Shown here: piece after piece, positions 1-8,425 of the stretch
Position numbering within the stretch: position 1 is the stretch's first letter
How the letters are laid out: the number at the start of each line of letters is the position of its first letter
From: Cupriavidus basilensis OR16
Lineage (GTDB): Bacteria > Pseudomonadota > Gammaproteobacteria > Burkholderiales > Burkholderiaceae
Assembly: GCF_000243095.1 (NCBI RefSeq)
Contig: NZ_AHJE01000099.1
Coordinates: 1-64,000 of the forward strand
Reading direction: 5' to 3'
Length of the DNA: 64,000 nucleotides
Notes under the pieces: model-generated
Told to the model about the DNA's origin: nothing
The model's database searches: none
What the model saw: only the letters and a program-made list of their open reading frames with translations
Translations under genes and position numbers: made by a program

Positions 1-1109
<1,109 letters not shown>

Positions 1110-1201
1110 CGGCGCATCTTCCGGTCGGTGGAGCCGTTAATCACGTTGTGGGAAACGAAATGGCGGGTCGGCTCCACGTACCCGCGGTCTCTTCCTTTGG
1201 A

Positions 1202-1239
1202 ACCTGACATTTTATATTGTGAAATATTATTTCACAATA
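1202..1239 (-). promoter_or_regulatory. maeB promoter with a 25-bp perfect palindromic operator
   Basis: Positions 1215-1239 form a perfect palindrome with 12-base arms around a single central T; the core arm is TTGTGAAATA. On the minus strand it contains a -35-like TTGTGA (1237-1232), a 17-base spacer and a -10-like TAAAAT (1214-1209), predicting a start near 1202 and an untranslated leader of about 90 bases before the maeB ATG. The placement over the -35 and spacer suggests a repressor site. The half-site TTGTGAAA resembles operators of the IclR and GntR classes, but I cannot name the regulator. Confidence 0.7.
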
Positions 1240-1291
1240 AGCGTTTTGCGCGAGGCACCTTTGCGTTTCTCACCTTGCCATCAGCACGGAC

Positions 1292-2122
1292 ATGCTGGTC
1301 AGCGGGCGGCACTTTTTCCCGGACGTGGCGCCGCGCTCACTTGGCCACAAGGCGCTGGCTGTCAATCTGTCGGACCTGGCGGCCATGGGCGCCGAGCCCC
1401 GCGCGTTCACGCTGGCGCTGGCGCTGCCCGATGCGCAAGCCGCGTGGCTGTCCGAACTGGCTGCCGGCATGCTGGAACTGGCCGATGCCCACGGCTGTGA
1501 ACTGATCGGCGGCGACACCACGCGCGGCCCGCTCACGCTCAGCCTGACGGTGTTCGGCGACGTACCCGTGCACAAGGCGCTGCGACGCGATGCCGCACGC
1601 CCCGGCGACGATATCTGGATCTCCGGCACGCTCGGCGACGCCCGCCTGGCGCTGGGCGACTTCCGTGGCGAATGGCTGCTGCCTGAGCCCGACTTCAGCC
1701 AGGTGCGCCCGCGCATGGACACGCCGACGCCGCGCATCGCGCTGGGCATGGCCCTTCGCGGCGTGGCGCATGCGGCACTCGATATTTCCGATGGCCTGGT
1801 TGGCGATCTGGGCCATATCCTGGAGCGCTCCCAGGTCGGCGCCCTGCTTGACGTCGACGCCCTGCCCCGCTCGACGGTGCTGGCCAGCCAGCCGGAGGCG
1901 CGCCAGCTGGAGTGCACGCTGGCCGGCGGCGACGACTACGAACTCTGCTTTACCGCCCCGGTGGGCGAACGCGACCGCATTGCCGCCATCGGCGCGCGGC
2001 TCGGACTGGCGGTGACGCGTGTCGGCGCCATCACGCCCGAGGCCGGCCTGCGCCTGGTCGACCGCGAGGGCAACCCGAGCGCTTACCACGGCACCAGCTT
2101 CGACCACTTCGCTTCCCCCTGA
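1292..2122 (+). CDS. thiL: thiamine-monophosphate kinase, 5'-truncated
   Basis: The 276-residue frame matches ThiL from the STDMLVSGRHFF motif to the C terminus, including DISDGLVGDLGHIL and GGDDYELCFT. ThiL phosphorylates thiamine monophosphate to thiamine pyrophosphate. Family members are about 320-340 residues and have an N-terminal segment of some 45-50 residues ending in a GDDCA metal/ATP-binding motif just before the sequence LAISTDM. Here LAISTDM is present (from 1274), but upstream the frame meets a stop at 1238-1240 and the GDD motif is absent in every frame between maeB and thiL. The ATG at 1292 is therefore an internal methionine rather than a natural start. The truncation is either a real deletion or an assembly fault; a protein made from this start would probably be inactive. 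pgpA and cinA follow in the same direction. Confidence 0.85.
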   Translation: MLVSGRHFFPDVAPRSLGHKALAVNLSDLAAMGAEPRAFTLALALPDAQAAWLSELAAGMLELADAHGCELIGGDTTRGPLTLSLTVFGDVPVHKALRRDAARPGDDIWISGTLGDARLALGDFRGEWLLPEPDFSQVRPRMDTPTPRIALGMALRGVAHAALDISDGLVGDLGHILERSQVGALLDVDALPRSTVLASQPEARQLECTLAGGDDYELCFTAPVGERDRIAAIGARLGLAVTRVGAITPEAGLRLVDREGNPSAYHGTSFDHFASP

Positions 2123-2227
2123 CAAGCTTGCGTGCGCCATGTCATCATGCAGCCATGCGAGGCGCCAGACCTTGCCCGGACACGCTGTCCGGAATCACCC
2201 CATCCGAACCAGACGAGCCAACCCCCG

Positions 2228-2794
2228 ATGTCCGCCTACCCGCCCGGGCCTACCGCGCACGATCCCGCCCTGACCCTGGAAGCCGGCCAGGCCGCCAAGG
2301 TCACACGCCCCACGGCGCGCTTCATGCTCTCGCACCCTGCTCACCTGATCGCGCTCGGCTTCGGCTCGGGACTATCGCCGGTCGGGCCCGGCACGGTCGG
2401 CACGCTGTACGCGTGGCTGTCCTACCTGGTGATCTCGATGTGGGTACGGCCGGAAACCTGGCTGTGGCTGATCGTCGGCAGCTTCATGCTGGGGCTCTGG
2501 GCCTGCGCGCGCACCGCGCGCGACATGGGCGTGCATGACCACGGCAGCATGGTCTGGGACGAGATCGTGGCGTTCTGGCTGGTCATGGCCTTTGTCATGC
2601 CGACCGGATTCTGGGGCCAGCTTGCGGCGTTCCTGTGGTTCCGCCTGTTCGATATCGTCAAGCCCGCGCCTATCGGGCATCTCGACCGCACGCTCAAGGG
2701 GCCCGGCCTGCGCGGTGGCTTCGGCGTGATGTTCGACGACATCATGGCTGCCTTCTACACGCTGCTGGTGTTCGCCCTGTGGCGTTCGCTGTAA
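2228..2794 (+). CDS. pgpA: phosphatidylglycerophosphatase A
   Basis: This 188-residue inner-membrane protein dephosphorylates phosphatidylglycerol phosphate in phospholipid synthesis. The family signatures are visible in order: GSGLSPVGPGTVGTL near residue 45, WDEIVAFWLV near 115, RLFDIVKPAPI near 140 and GVMFDDIMAA near 168, with hydrophobic helices between them. I chose the ATG at 2228 (MSAYPPGP); an upstream in-frame ATG at 2132 would add 32 residues with no family similarity. It lies about 100 bases after thiL and 38 bases before cinA, and thiL-pgpA-cinA order is common in betaproteobacteria, so an operon is likely. Confidence 0.93.
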   Translation: MSAYPPGPTAHDPALTLEAGQAAKVTRPTARFMLSHPAHLIALGFGSGLSPVGPGTVGTLYAWLSYLVISMWVRPETWLWLIVGSFMLGLWACARTARDMGVHDHGSMVWDEIVAFWLVMAFVMPTGFWGQLAAFLWFRLFDIVKPAPIGHLDRTLKGPGLRGGFGVMFDDIMAAFYTLLVFALWRSL

Positions 2795-2832
2795 TCCGCC
2801 GTTCCCCCAACCCCATCTACTGAACCGCCATC

Positions 2833-3330
2833 ATGCCCGTCAGCCGCTTGCTCGACCAACTCGCCGTCCAGGTAGGAATCTCGCTGAACGAGAAGTCGCT
2901 GTTGCTCGCCACGGCGGAATCCTGCACCGGCGGCCTGGTGGCCGCTGCCATTACGGATGTATCGGGTTCGTCAGGGTGGTTCGAGCGAGGCTTCGTCACG
3001 TACTCGAACGAGGCCAAGTCGACCATGCTGGGTGTGCCGGCCAAGCTGATCCGCGATCATGGCGCGGTCAGCGAGGAAGTGGCGCGTGCCATGGCCGAAG
3101 GCGCCCTGCTCAACAGCCGTGCCCAGGTGGCGCTGTCGATCACCGGCGTGGCCGGCCCGACCGGCGGCACGCCGGAAAAGCCGGTAGGCATGGTGTGCTT
3201 CGGCTGGAGCAACCGCATCACCACCAAGATGGAAACGCAGCGCTTTCGCGGCGACCGGCAGCAGATCCGCCGCCAGGCCGCGGAATACGCGATCCGCGGC
3301 CTGCTCGAACTGGTCCGCAACGAGGCCTGA
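2833..3330 (+). CDS. pncC: CinA C-terminal family nicotinamide-nucleotide amidase
   Basis: The 165-residue product is the stand-alone CinA C-terminal domain, which hydrolyses nicotinamide mononucleotide to nicotinic acid mononucleotide in NAD recycling. The hallmark LLATAESCTGGLVAAAITD is at residues 24-42, followed by FVTYSNEAK and the SITGVAGPTGGTPEKPVG loop near residue 100. The length matches the single-domain family. It follows pgpA after 38 bases, and convergent pyrF is read from the other strand downstream. The 7-bp hairpin at 3343-3360 sits between the two. The name cinA is also used for this family. Confidence 0.93.
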   Translation: MPVSRLLDQLAVQVGISLNEKSLLLATAESCTGGLVAAAITDVSGSSGWFERGFVTYSNEAKSTMLGVPAKLIRDHGAVSEEVARAMAEGALLNSRAQVALSITGVAGPTGGTPEKPVGMVCFGWSNRITTKMETQRFRGDRQQIRRQAAEYAIRGLLELVRNEA

Positions 3331-4169
3331 GGCCAGGCATGCGGCGGCCGGATGGCCGCCGGAAAGCGATTGATGATTTCGCGCGTCTGCAACGCGACGT
3401 TGCGCGCCGCAGCCGCGAAATCCTTCTCGCGGCTGGCATAGAGGATGGCGCGCGACGAATTGATCATCATGCCGGCGCCAGCGCCGGTGCGCCCCGCGCG
3501 CACGGTGGCCTCGATATCGCCGCCCTGGGCGCCGATGCCGGGGATCAGCAGCGGCATGTCGCCCACGATCTCGCGCACCTTGGCAATCTCCGCGGGGAAG
3601 GTCGCCCCCACCACCAACGCCATCTGCCCATTGGTATTCCAGCGCGTGGCGGCTGCCTCCGCCACCACCTGGTACACCGGCTTGCCATCCACCGGCAGGA
3701 ACTGCACGTCGGAGCCGCCCGGGTTGGAGGTGCGGCACAGCACGATCACGCCGCGATCCGGATAGGCCAGGTACGGCTCCAGCGAATCCAGGCCCATATA
3801 GGGATTGACCGTGACTGCGTCCGCCCGGTAACGCTCGAAGGCTTCGATGGCGTACTGCTGCGCGGTCGAGCCGATGTCGCCGCGCTTGGCGTCCAGGATC
3901 ACGGGAATCCCGGGGTGGGCGTCATGGATATAAGCGATCAGCTGCTCGAGCTGGTCCTCGGCGCGCTGCGCCGCGAAATAGGCGATCTGCGGCTTGAAAG
4001 CGCAGACCAGGTCGGCGGTGGCGTCGACGATCTCGCGGCAAAAGGAGAAGATCGCGCCGCCCGTGCCCGTCATGGACAGGGGCAGCTTGCCCGGGTCGGG
4101 ATCTAGCCCGACGCAGAGGAGGGAATCGTTGCGCTGCCAGGCTGCAGCAAGCTGCTCGGTGAAGGTCAT
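3057..4169 (-). CDS. pyrF: orotidine-5'-phosphate decarboxylase with abnormal C-terminal extension
   Basis: PyrF decarboxylates OMP to UMP, the last step of pyrimidine synthesis. From MTFTEQLAAAWQ the protein has GLDPDPGKLP near residue 30, the catalytic DAKRGDIG near 95 and the phosphate-binding TNPGGSDVQF region, as in the long (about 270-residue) PyrF class. Similarity ends near EIINRF (about residue 270). The frame then stays open for roughly another 100 residues that run antisense to pncC and have the arginine/serine-rich look of a shadow frame. The usual stop is probably lost through a small change around 3340-3375. I chose the ATG at 4169; an in-frame ATG at 4199 adds ten atypical residues. 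Confidence 0.85.
   Translation of the reverse strand: MTFTEQLAAAWQRNDSLLCVGLDPDPGKLPLSMTGTGGAIFSFCREIVDATADLVCAFKPQIAYFAAQRAEDQLEQLIAYIHDAHPGIPVILDAKRGDIGSTAQQYAIEAFERYRADAVTVNPYMGLDSLEPYLAYPDRGVIVLCRTSNPGGSDVQFLPVDGKPVYQVVAEAAATRWNTNGQMALVVGATFPAEIAKVREIVGDMPLLIPGIGAQGGDIEATVRAGRTGAGAGMMINSSRAILYASREKDFAAAARNVALQTREIINRFPAAIRPPHAWPQASLRTSSSRPRIAYSAAWRRICCRSPRKRCVSILVVMRLLQPKHTMPTGFSGVPPVGPATPVIDSATWARLLSRAPSAMARATSSLTAP
3343..3360. terminator. hairpin between convergent pncC and pyrF
   Basis: GGCGGCC and GGCCGCC form a perfect 7-bp stem with a GGAT loop directly after the pncC stop. There is no T run on either side, so it is at best a weak or factor-assisted terminator. The open frame of pyrF reads through it. 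Confidence 0.35.
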
Positions 4170-4340
4170 GGGGTGCTCGCTAATCTGGGTCGGCCGCATC
4201 GGCTGCGCGCCGGGCTTGTCAAGCCGGGTCGGCGCTCCCCCGCGGCAACTGTCGTGCCTGCGATTTTACCCGCTGCGTGCTATCTTCTGCCGTTCTTCCT
4301 CGATACAAAGAGCGGCGTCGCACACAGCCGCCAGTCCGCC

Positions 4341-5243
4341 ATGCATCTCGATCGCCGCAGCCTGGTGCTGCTCGTCATCCTCACGCTTGCCTGGGGCATC
4401 AACTGGCCCATCATGAAACTCGGCGTGGCGCACTTCCCGGCCATGGGATTTCGCCTGCTCTGCATGGCCGGCGGCGTGCTGGCGCTGGGGCTGGCCTTGC
4501 GCCTGCGCGGCGAATCGCTGCGCATGCCGCCCGGGCAGTGGCCGAGCGTGATCAAGCTGGCGATTCCCAATATGGTGATCTGGCACCTGCTGGCCATCTG
4601 CGCCGTCAAGATGCTGTCGTCCGGGCGCGCCGCCATCCTCGGGTACACCATGCCGATCTGGGCCGTGGTCTGGGGCCTGGTGCTGTTTCGCGAGCGCATC
4701 GGCGCGGCGGCCTGGGCCGGCATTGCCTGCGCGCTGGCCGGCACCGTCCTGCTGCTGTCCGGCGAGATCGCGGCGCTGGCCGGCAGCCCCGGCGGCACCC
4801 TGCTGATGCTGGGCGCGGCGGCCGGCTGGGGCTACGGCACGCAGATGATGAAGCGCAGCAAGACCGAGCTGCCGGTCGGCGTGCTGACGTTCTGGATGCT
4901 GGTGGTCACCCTGCCCTTCCTGCTGCTCGGCACGCTGCTGTTCGAGCGAGGCTGGCGCCTGCCGAACGCTGTGGAATGGAGCGCGATCGCCTATAACGCG
5001 GTGGTGGTGTTCGCGTTCTGCCACCTGGTGTGGTTCATGCTGGCGCGCCGCCTGCCGCCGGTGGTGTCGGGGCTATCGATGATGTTCATCCCGGTGGTCG
5101 GGGTGTTTTCCGGCATGTGGATGCTGGGGGAGCAGCCGCATTGGCAGGACTACACCGCCATTGTGCTGATGTTTGCCGCGCTGGCCTCGGTGCTGCTCGC
5201 GCCGCTGCTTCGGCGCTGGCGCGACGGGCCGCGCGCGGCATGA
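4341..5243 (+). CDS. EamA/DMT-family transporter
   Basis: The 300-residue protein is almost entirely hydrophobic with about ten predicted membrane segments in two five-helix repeats, the pattern of the drug/metabolite transporter superfamily. The N terminus MHLDRRSLVLLVILTLAWGINW carries the characteristic first helix with a WG(I/S)N motif, and a second repeat begins near residue 145. The start at 4341 was preferred over an in-frame ATG at 4173, which would overlap the pyrF promoter region and add a non-membrane segment. Substrate unknown; relatives export amino acids or metabolites. It is divergent from pyrF and stands alone before the corA leader. Confidence 0.85.
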   Translation: MHLDRRSLVLLVILTLAWGINWPIMKLGVAHFPAMGFRLLCMAGGVLALGLALRLRGESLRMPPGQWPSVIKLAIPNMVIWHLLAICAVKMLSSGRAAILGYTMPIWAVVWGLVLFRERIGAAAWAGIACALAGTVLLLSGEIAALAGSPGGTLLMLGAAAGWGYGTQMMKRSKTELPVGVLTFWMLVVTLPFLLLGTLLFERGWRLPNAVEWSAIAYNAVVVFAFCHLVWFMLARRLPPVVSGLSMMFIPVVGVFSGMWMLGEQPHWQDYTAIVLMFAALASVLLAPLLRRWRDGPRAA

Positions 5244-5296
5244 CGGGCGCCCCGCGCACCGGCGCCCGCCCTCGCCCGCGTTCACCCAGATTTCAC

Positions 5297-5325
5297 TTAA
5301 CAAGCCCCCCTCGTTGGGCTACACT
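5297..5325 (+). promoter_or_regulatory. sigma-70-type promoter for the corA leader
   Basis: TTAACA at 5297-5302 and TACACT at 5320-5325 are separated by exactly 17 bases. A start near 5332 would give a leader of about 420 bases before the corA ATG, long for a bacterial message and consistent with control inside the leader. Confidence 0.55.
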
Positions 5326-5354
5326 CGCGGCCATCATAATCCCGGAGAAACTAC

Positions 5355-5435
5355 GTGGGCAGTAGCATCGGGTGTTCGAGTTGCCGCAGCCAGATTGCGA
5401 TCGCACCGAATGCCATGTCACTGCGGGCTGCGTAA
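5355..5435 (+). CDS. possible 26-residue leader peptide upstream of corA
   Basis: A GTG at 5355 is preceded at a suitable distance by GGAGAAA (5344-5350) and opens 26 codons ending in TAA at 5433. The peptide would be MGSSIGCSSCRSQIAIAPNA followed by MSLRAA. It begins about 23 bases after the predicted transcription start and ends about 45 bases before the 12-bp hairpin at 5481-5510. In Salmonella, corA and mgtA have leader peptides (CorL, MgtL) that couple ribosome position to transcription of the transporter gene; the arrangement here is similar, but the peptide has no sequence likeness that I recognise. The call is inference from start site, spacing and context. Confidence 0.35.
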   Translation: MGSSIGCSSCRSQIAIAPNAMSLRAA

Positions 5436-5480
5436 CGACGACCGCCGGAGCCGGACTATCCCGCTCCACCGCCTCGTCGG

Positions 5481-5510
5481 ACTCGCCCGCAGCACATACT
5501 GCGGGTGAGT
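5481..5510 (+). promoter_or_regulatory. stable hairpin in the corA leader
   Basis: ACTCGCCCGCAG (5481-5492) pairs with CTGCGGGTGAGT (5499-5510) over 12 bp with one G-U pair and a six-base CACATA loop. No U run follows, so it is not a classical terminator; it may be part of a folded leader. The rest of 5244-5749 holds no gene that I can support apart from the short leader ORF, and I recognise no known riboswitch class. Confidence 0.5.
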
Positions 5511-5677
5511 GTTCTTCCGTGCTCCTGACGGCCGCCGCTGCGCGCCGCTTCGTCCCGGACTAATCCCTCCCCCGGCTTGCCAGCCATGAACGGCAAACGC
5601 CATCGCCTTGCGCGCCCCAAGCGCACAGCGCGATCACGCTTGCCAGCGGCCCTACGCTTCGCCGTTTTCGCGCGAAG

Positions 5678-5694
5678 CATGGGCTCGCCCCATG
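5678..5694 (+). promoter_or_regulatory. second small hairpin near the corA ribosome-binding region
   Basis: CATGGG and CCCATG pair around a CTCGC loop, about 55 bases before the corA start. It is short and could be chance; it is noted because it lies in the same leader as the larger hairpin. Confidence 0.25.
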
Positions 5695-5749
5695 GCCGGC
5701 CAGCCAAGCCTGCGCGTTTCTTCACCAAACGCAACAAGGAAGCCCTGGG

Positions 5750-6712
5750 ATGATCAACCTGTTCGTCCTGCAGAAAGGCCGGCTCGCACAGGAGCAGGTC
5801 GACGATCGCAATGAACTTCTGCAGCACAAGCCGATCTGGATCGATGTCATCAGCCCCGATGACGAGGAACTCGCCTGGATCAAGGAAGCCTACGGCGTAG
5901 CCCTGCCGGAGCTGGAGGACCTCGGCGACCTGGAAGCCTCGGCCCGCTATTTCGAAGGCGAGGACGAGAACATCCACATCCGCACCGACTTCCTGCTCGA
6001 CGAGGAAGACATCTCGCGCAACGTGCGCGTGGCGTTCGTGCTGACCCGCGACGTGCTGTTCTCCATCCACGACGAAGACCTGCCGGTGTTCCGGCTGGTG
6101 CGCCTGCGCGCGCGCATGCGCCCGGGCTCGGTGCGCAACGCCAAGGACGTGCTGATGGACCTGTACGCCACCGATGCCGAATACTCGGCGGACTCCATCG
6201 AGGAAGTCTACGAGCGGCTGGAAGAGGCCAGCAAGCGCGTGCTGGCGGAGAACGTGACCGATGCCGCCGCGGCCGACGTGCTGGAAACCATCGCCCGCGA
6301 AGAAGACTTGAACGGCCGCATCCGCCGCAACGTGATGGACACGCGCCGCGCCGTGTCCTTCCTGATGCGCAGCCAGTTGCTGTCGGCCGAGCAGCAGGAC
6401 GAGGCCCGCCAGATCCTGCGCGATATCGACTCCATCGAGAACCACACCGCGTTCCTGTTCGACAAGATCAACTTCCTGATGGACGCCACGGTCGGTTTCA
6501 TCAACATCAACCAGAACAAGATCATCAAGCTGTTCTCGGTGGTGTCGGTGGCGCTGATGCCGCCCACGCTGATCGCCAGCATCTACGGCATGAACTTCAA
6601 GTTCATGCCGGAGCTGGACTGGGCCGCGGGTTATCCTTGGGCCATCGCCCTGATGGCGGTGTCGGCGGCGATCCCGCTGGTGTATTTCAAGCGCAAGGGC
6701 TGGCTCAGCTGA
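5750..6712 (+). CDS. corA: magnesium/cobalt transporter CorA family
   Basis: This 320-residue channel-type transporter moves Mg2+ (and Co2+) into the cell. The signature YGMNFKFMPEL of the pore (GMN motif) is present near residue 285 between the two C-terminal membrane helices; the long acidic and charged N-terminal part is the cytoplasmic funnel domain, and the protein ends in the basic FKRKGWLS tail expected after the last helix. The ATG at 5750 follows AAGGAAG at a good distance. The gene has an unusually long leader with a promoter, a short ORF and hairpins (5297-5694). The downstream mtgA is convergent. Confident in family; ion preference is by family. Confidence 0.95.
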   Translation: MINLFVLQKGRLAQEQVDDRNELLQHKPIWIDVISPDDEELAWIKEAYGVALPELEDLGDLEASARYFEGEDENIHIRTDFLLDEEDISRNVRVAFVLTRDVLFSIHDEDLPVFRLVRLRARMRPGSVRNAKDVLMDLYATDAEYSADSIEEVYERLEEASKRVLAENVTDAAAADVLETIAREEDLNGRIRRNVMDTRRAVSFLMRSQLLSAEQQDEARQILRDIDSIENHTAFLFDKINFLMDATVGFININQNKIIKLFSVVSVALMPPTLIASIYGMNFKFMPELDWAAGYPWAIALMAVSAAIPLVYFKRKGWLS

Positions 6713-6740
6713 ACGGCGCCTGAACCGCGCTGCCCCGGAC

Positions 6741-7505
6741 TCAGTCGGGCAGCGTGGCCGCGCCCATGCGGCGCGCGATGATGCTGGCCTTGACCTTGAA
6801 GTTCACTCGCACATTGGCGCAGTACTCCTTCTTGTCAAAGCACTTCGGCGCGGGCAGCGCGGCGGCCAGGCGCGCTGCCTGGCCCACGCTCAGCTTGGCG
6901 GCGCTGGTCTTGAAGTAATGCTGGGCGGCGGCCTCAACGCCGAACACGCCCTCGCCCCACTCCACCGAATTCAGATAGATCTCGTAGATACGCTGCTTGT
7001 CGAGCCAGAACTCGAGCATCCAGGTAACGGCCAGTTCCTGGCCTTTGCGCAGGTAGTGCTGCTCGGACGAGAGGAAGAGGTTCTTGGCCAGTTGCTGCGT
7101 GATGGTGGAACCGCCACGCACGATATGCCCGCGCTTCTTGTTGCGCTCCCAGGCGTCGAGCATGGCGTCGAGTTCATAGCCGGGATGGTTGACGAAGTCG
7201 GCGTCCTCGCTGGCGATCACCGCGCGCTTGAGGTTGCGGGAGATATCGTCATAGCCGACCCAGCGGCGATCCACCTGGCAACTCCAGAAGCGAAAACCGC
7301 ACAGGCGCCACTGCTCGGCCCGCAGGAACGCCGTCGACGACGGGTTCACGGTTTGCCAGGCAGCGATCTGCAGGAAGAAATACACCTGCATCGCCAGCAC
7401 GCCGGCAATCAGCGTGCCAAGCAGGTAGGCGAGCCAGCGCAGCGGGTCGAGACCACCGCCACTGCGAACGGGCCCGGGACGGGTGGTGCGCTTGCGCTCA
7501 ACCAT
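6741..7505 (-). CDS. mtgA: monofunctional biosynthetic peptidoglycan transglycosylase
   Basis: The 254-residue protein polymerises lipid II into glycan strands at the outer face of the inner membrane. One membrane anchor lies near residues 25-47 (LAYLLGTLIAGVLAMQVYFF), followed by the GT51 domain with the catalytic-region motif SEDADFVNHPGYE and RGGSTITQQLAKNLFLS. There is no transpeptidase domain, which separates MtgA from class A PBPs. It is read in the same direction as aroE and the tonB-like gene, with 23 bases between the aroE stop and the mtgA start, so the three are probably co-transcribed. Confidence 0.95.
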   Translation of the reverse strand: MVERKRTTRPGPVRSGGGLDPLRWLAYLLGTLIAGVLAMQVYFFLQIAAWQTVNPSSTAFLRAEQWRLCGFRFWSCQVDRRWVGYDDISRNLKRAVIASEDADFVNHPGYELDAMLDAWERNKKRGHIVRGGSTITQQLAKNLFLSSEQHYLRKGQELAVTWMLEFWLDKQRIYEIYLNSVEWGEGVFGVEAAAQHYFKTSAAKLSVGQAARLAAALPAPKCFDKKEYCANVRVNFKVKASIIARRMGAATLPD

Positions 7506-7528
7506 GTTCGAGCCTGCCGGTCACCGCT

Positions 7529-8425
7529 TTAGCGCGCGGCTTCGGCCTGCAGCGCCGCGCGCAGCGAGGCCAGCACGGGCGCGGTGGCGGGCCGCACGCC
7601 TCGCCAGTTGTAGAAGGCTTCGGCGGCTTGCTCGACCAGCATGCCCAGGCCGTCGCTGGTGCGCGCGCCGCATTGGGCAGCGAACTTCAGGAACACGGTG
7701 GGCTCGGCGCCGTACATCATGTCGTAGGCCAGCACGTCCTTGCCCAGCAGCTCCGCCGGCACCGGTGGCAACTCGCCCTGCAGGCTGCTGCTGGTGGCAT
7801 TGATGACCACGTCGCAGGCATCTTCATCGGTCAAACCCGCCAGCGCGTCGAAACCACCGCCCCACAGCTCCACGCCGTACTCGTCGGCTTGCTGGGCCAC
7901 GTTTTCCAGGATGTCGCTGGCGCGCTGGGGCGTGCGGTTGGCCACCACGATGCGATCCGGCCGGCAGGCAATCAGCGGCAGCATGGCACCCATGGCAGCA
8001 CCGCCCGCGCCCAGCAGCAGGATGCGCTTGCCTTCGAGCAAGGTATCGAGGTTGACCTCGATGTCGCGCGTGAGTCCGACACCGTCGGTGTTGTCGCCAT
8101 GGATCACGCCATCCTCGATCCACATGGTGTTGACCGCGCCCGCGCTCTCGGCGCGCGGCGTCAGGCGCTCGGCCAAGTCATAGGCTTCGAGCTTGAACGG
8201 CACGGTCACGTTCAGGCCGTGGCCACCGCCGTCGAAGAACGCGCGCACGGTGGCAACGAATCCGTCGAGCGGCGCCAGCAAGCGCTCATACTCGACAGCC
8301 TCACCGGTCTGCTGCGCGAACGCGGCGTGGATGGCGGGCGAGCGGCTGTGCGCGACGGGGTTTCCGATCACGACGTAACGGTCGGCGGGAGTCTGGGATT
8401 GCATAGCGGTAGGGGATGACGTCAT
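7529..8425 (-). CDS. aroE: shikimate dehydrogenase
   Basis: AroE reduces 3-dehydroshikimate to shikimate with NADPH in aromatic amino-acid synthesis. The 298-residue protein has the shikimate-binding GNPVAHSRSP near residue 22, NVTVPFK near 75 with the catalytic lysine, DNTDGVGL near 110 and the nucleotide-binding GAGGAAMG near 140, and ends with the helix AEAFYNWRGVRPAT. The ATG at 8425 overlaps the stop of the upstream tonB-like gene by four bases (ATGA), which suggests translational coupling; an internal ATG at 8404 is the alternative and gives the more usual length. Confidence 0.95.
   Translation of the reverse strand: MTSSPTAMQSQTPADRYVVIGNPVAHSRSPAIHAAFAQQTGEAVEYERLLAPLDGFVATVRAFFDGGGHGLNVTVPFKLEAYDLAERLTPRAESAGAVNTMWIEDGVIHGDNTDGVGLTRDIEVNLDTLLEGKRILLLGAGGAAMGAMLPLIACRPDRIVVANRTPQRASDILENVAQQADEYGVELWGGGFDALAGLTDEDACDVVINATSSSLQGELPPVPAELLGKDVLAYDMMYGAEPTVFLKFAAQCGARTSDGLGMLVEQAAEAFYNWRGVRPATAPVLASLRAALQAEAAR

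Noticed and set aside
5330..5749. Known riboswitch or 6S RNA in the corA leader
   Set aside because: No match to recognised Mg2+ riboswitch or 6S consensus features by eye; only the hairpins and short ORF are supported.
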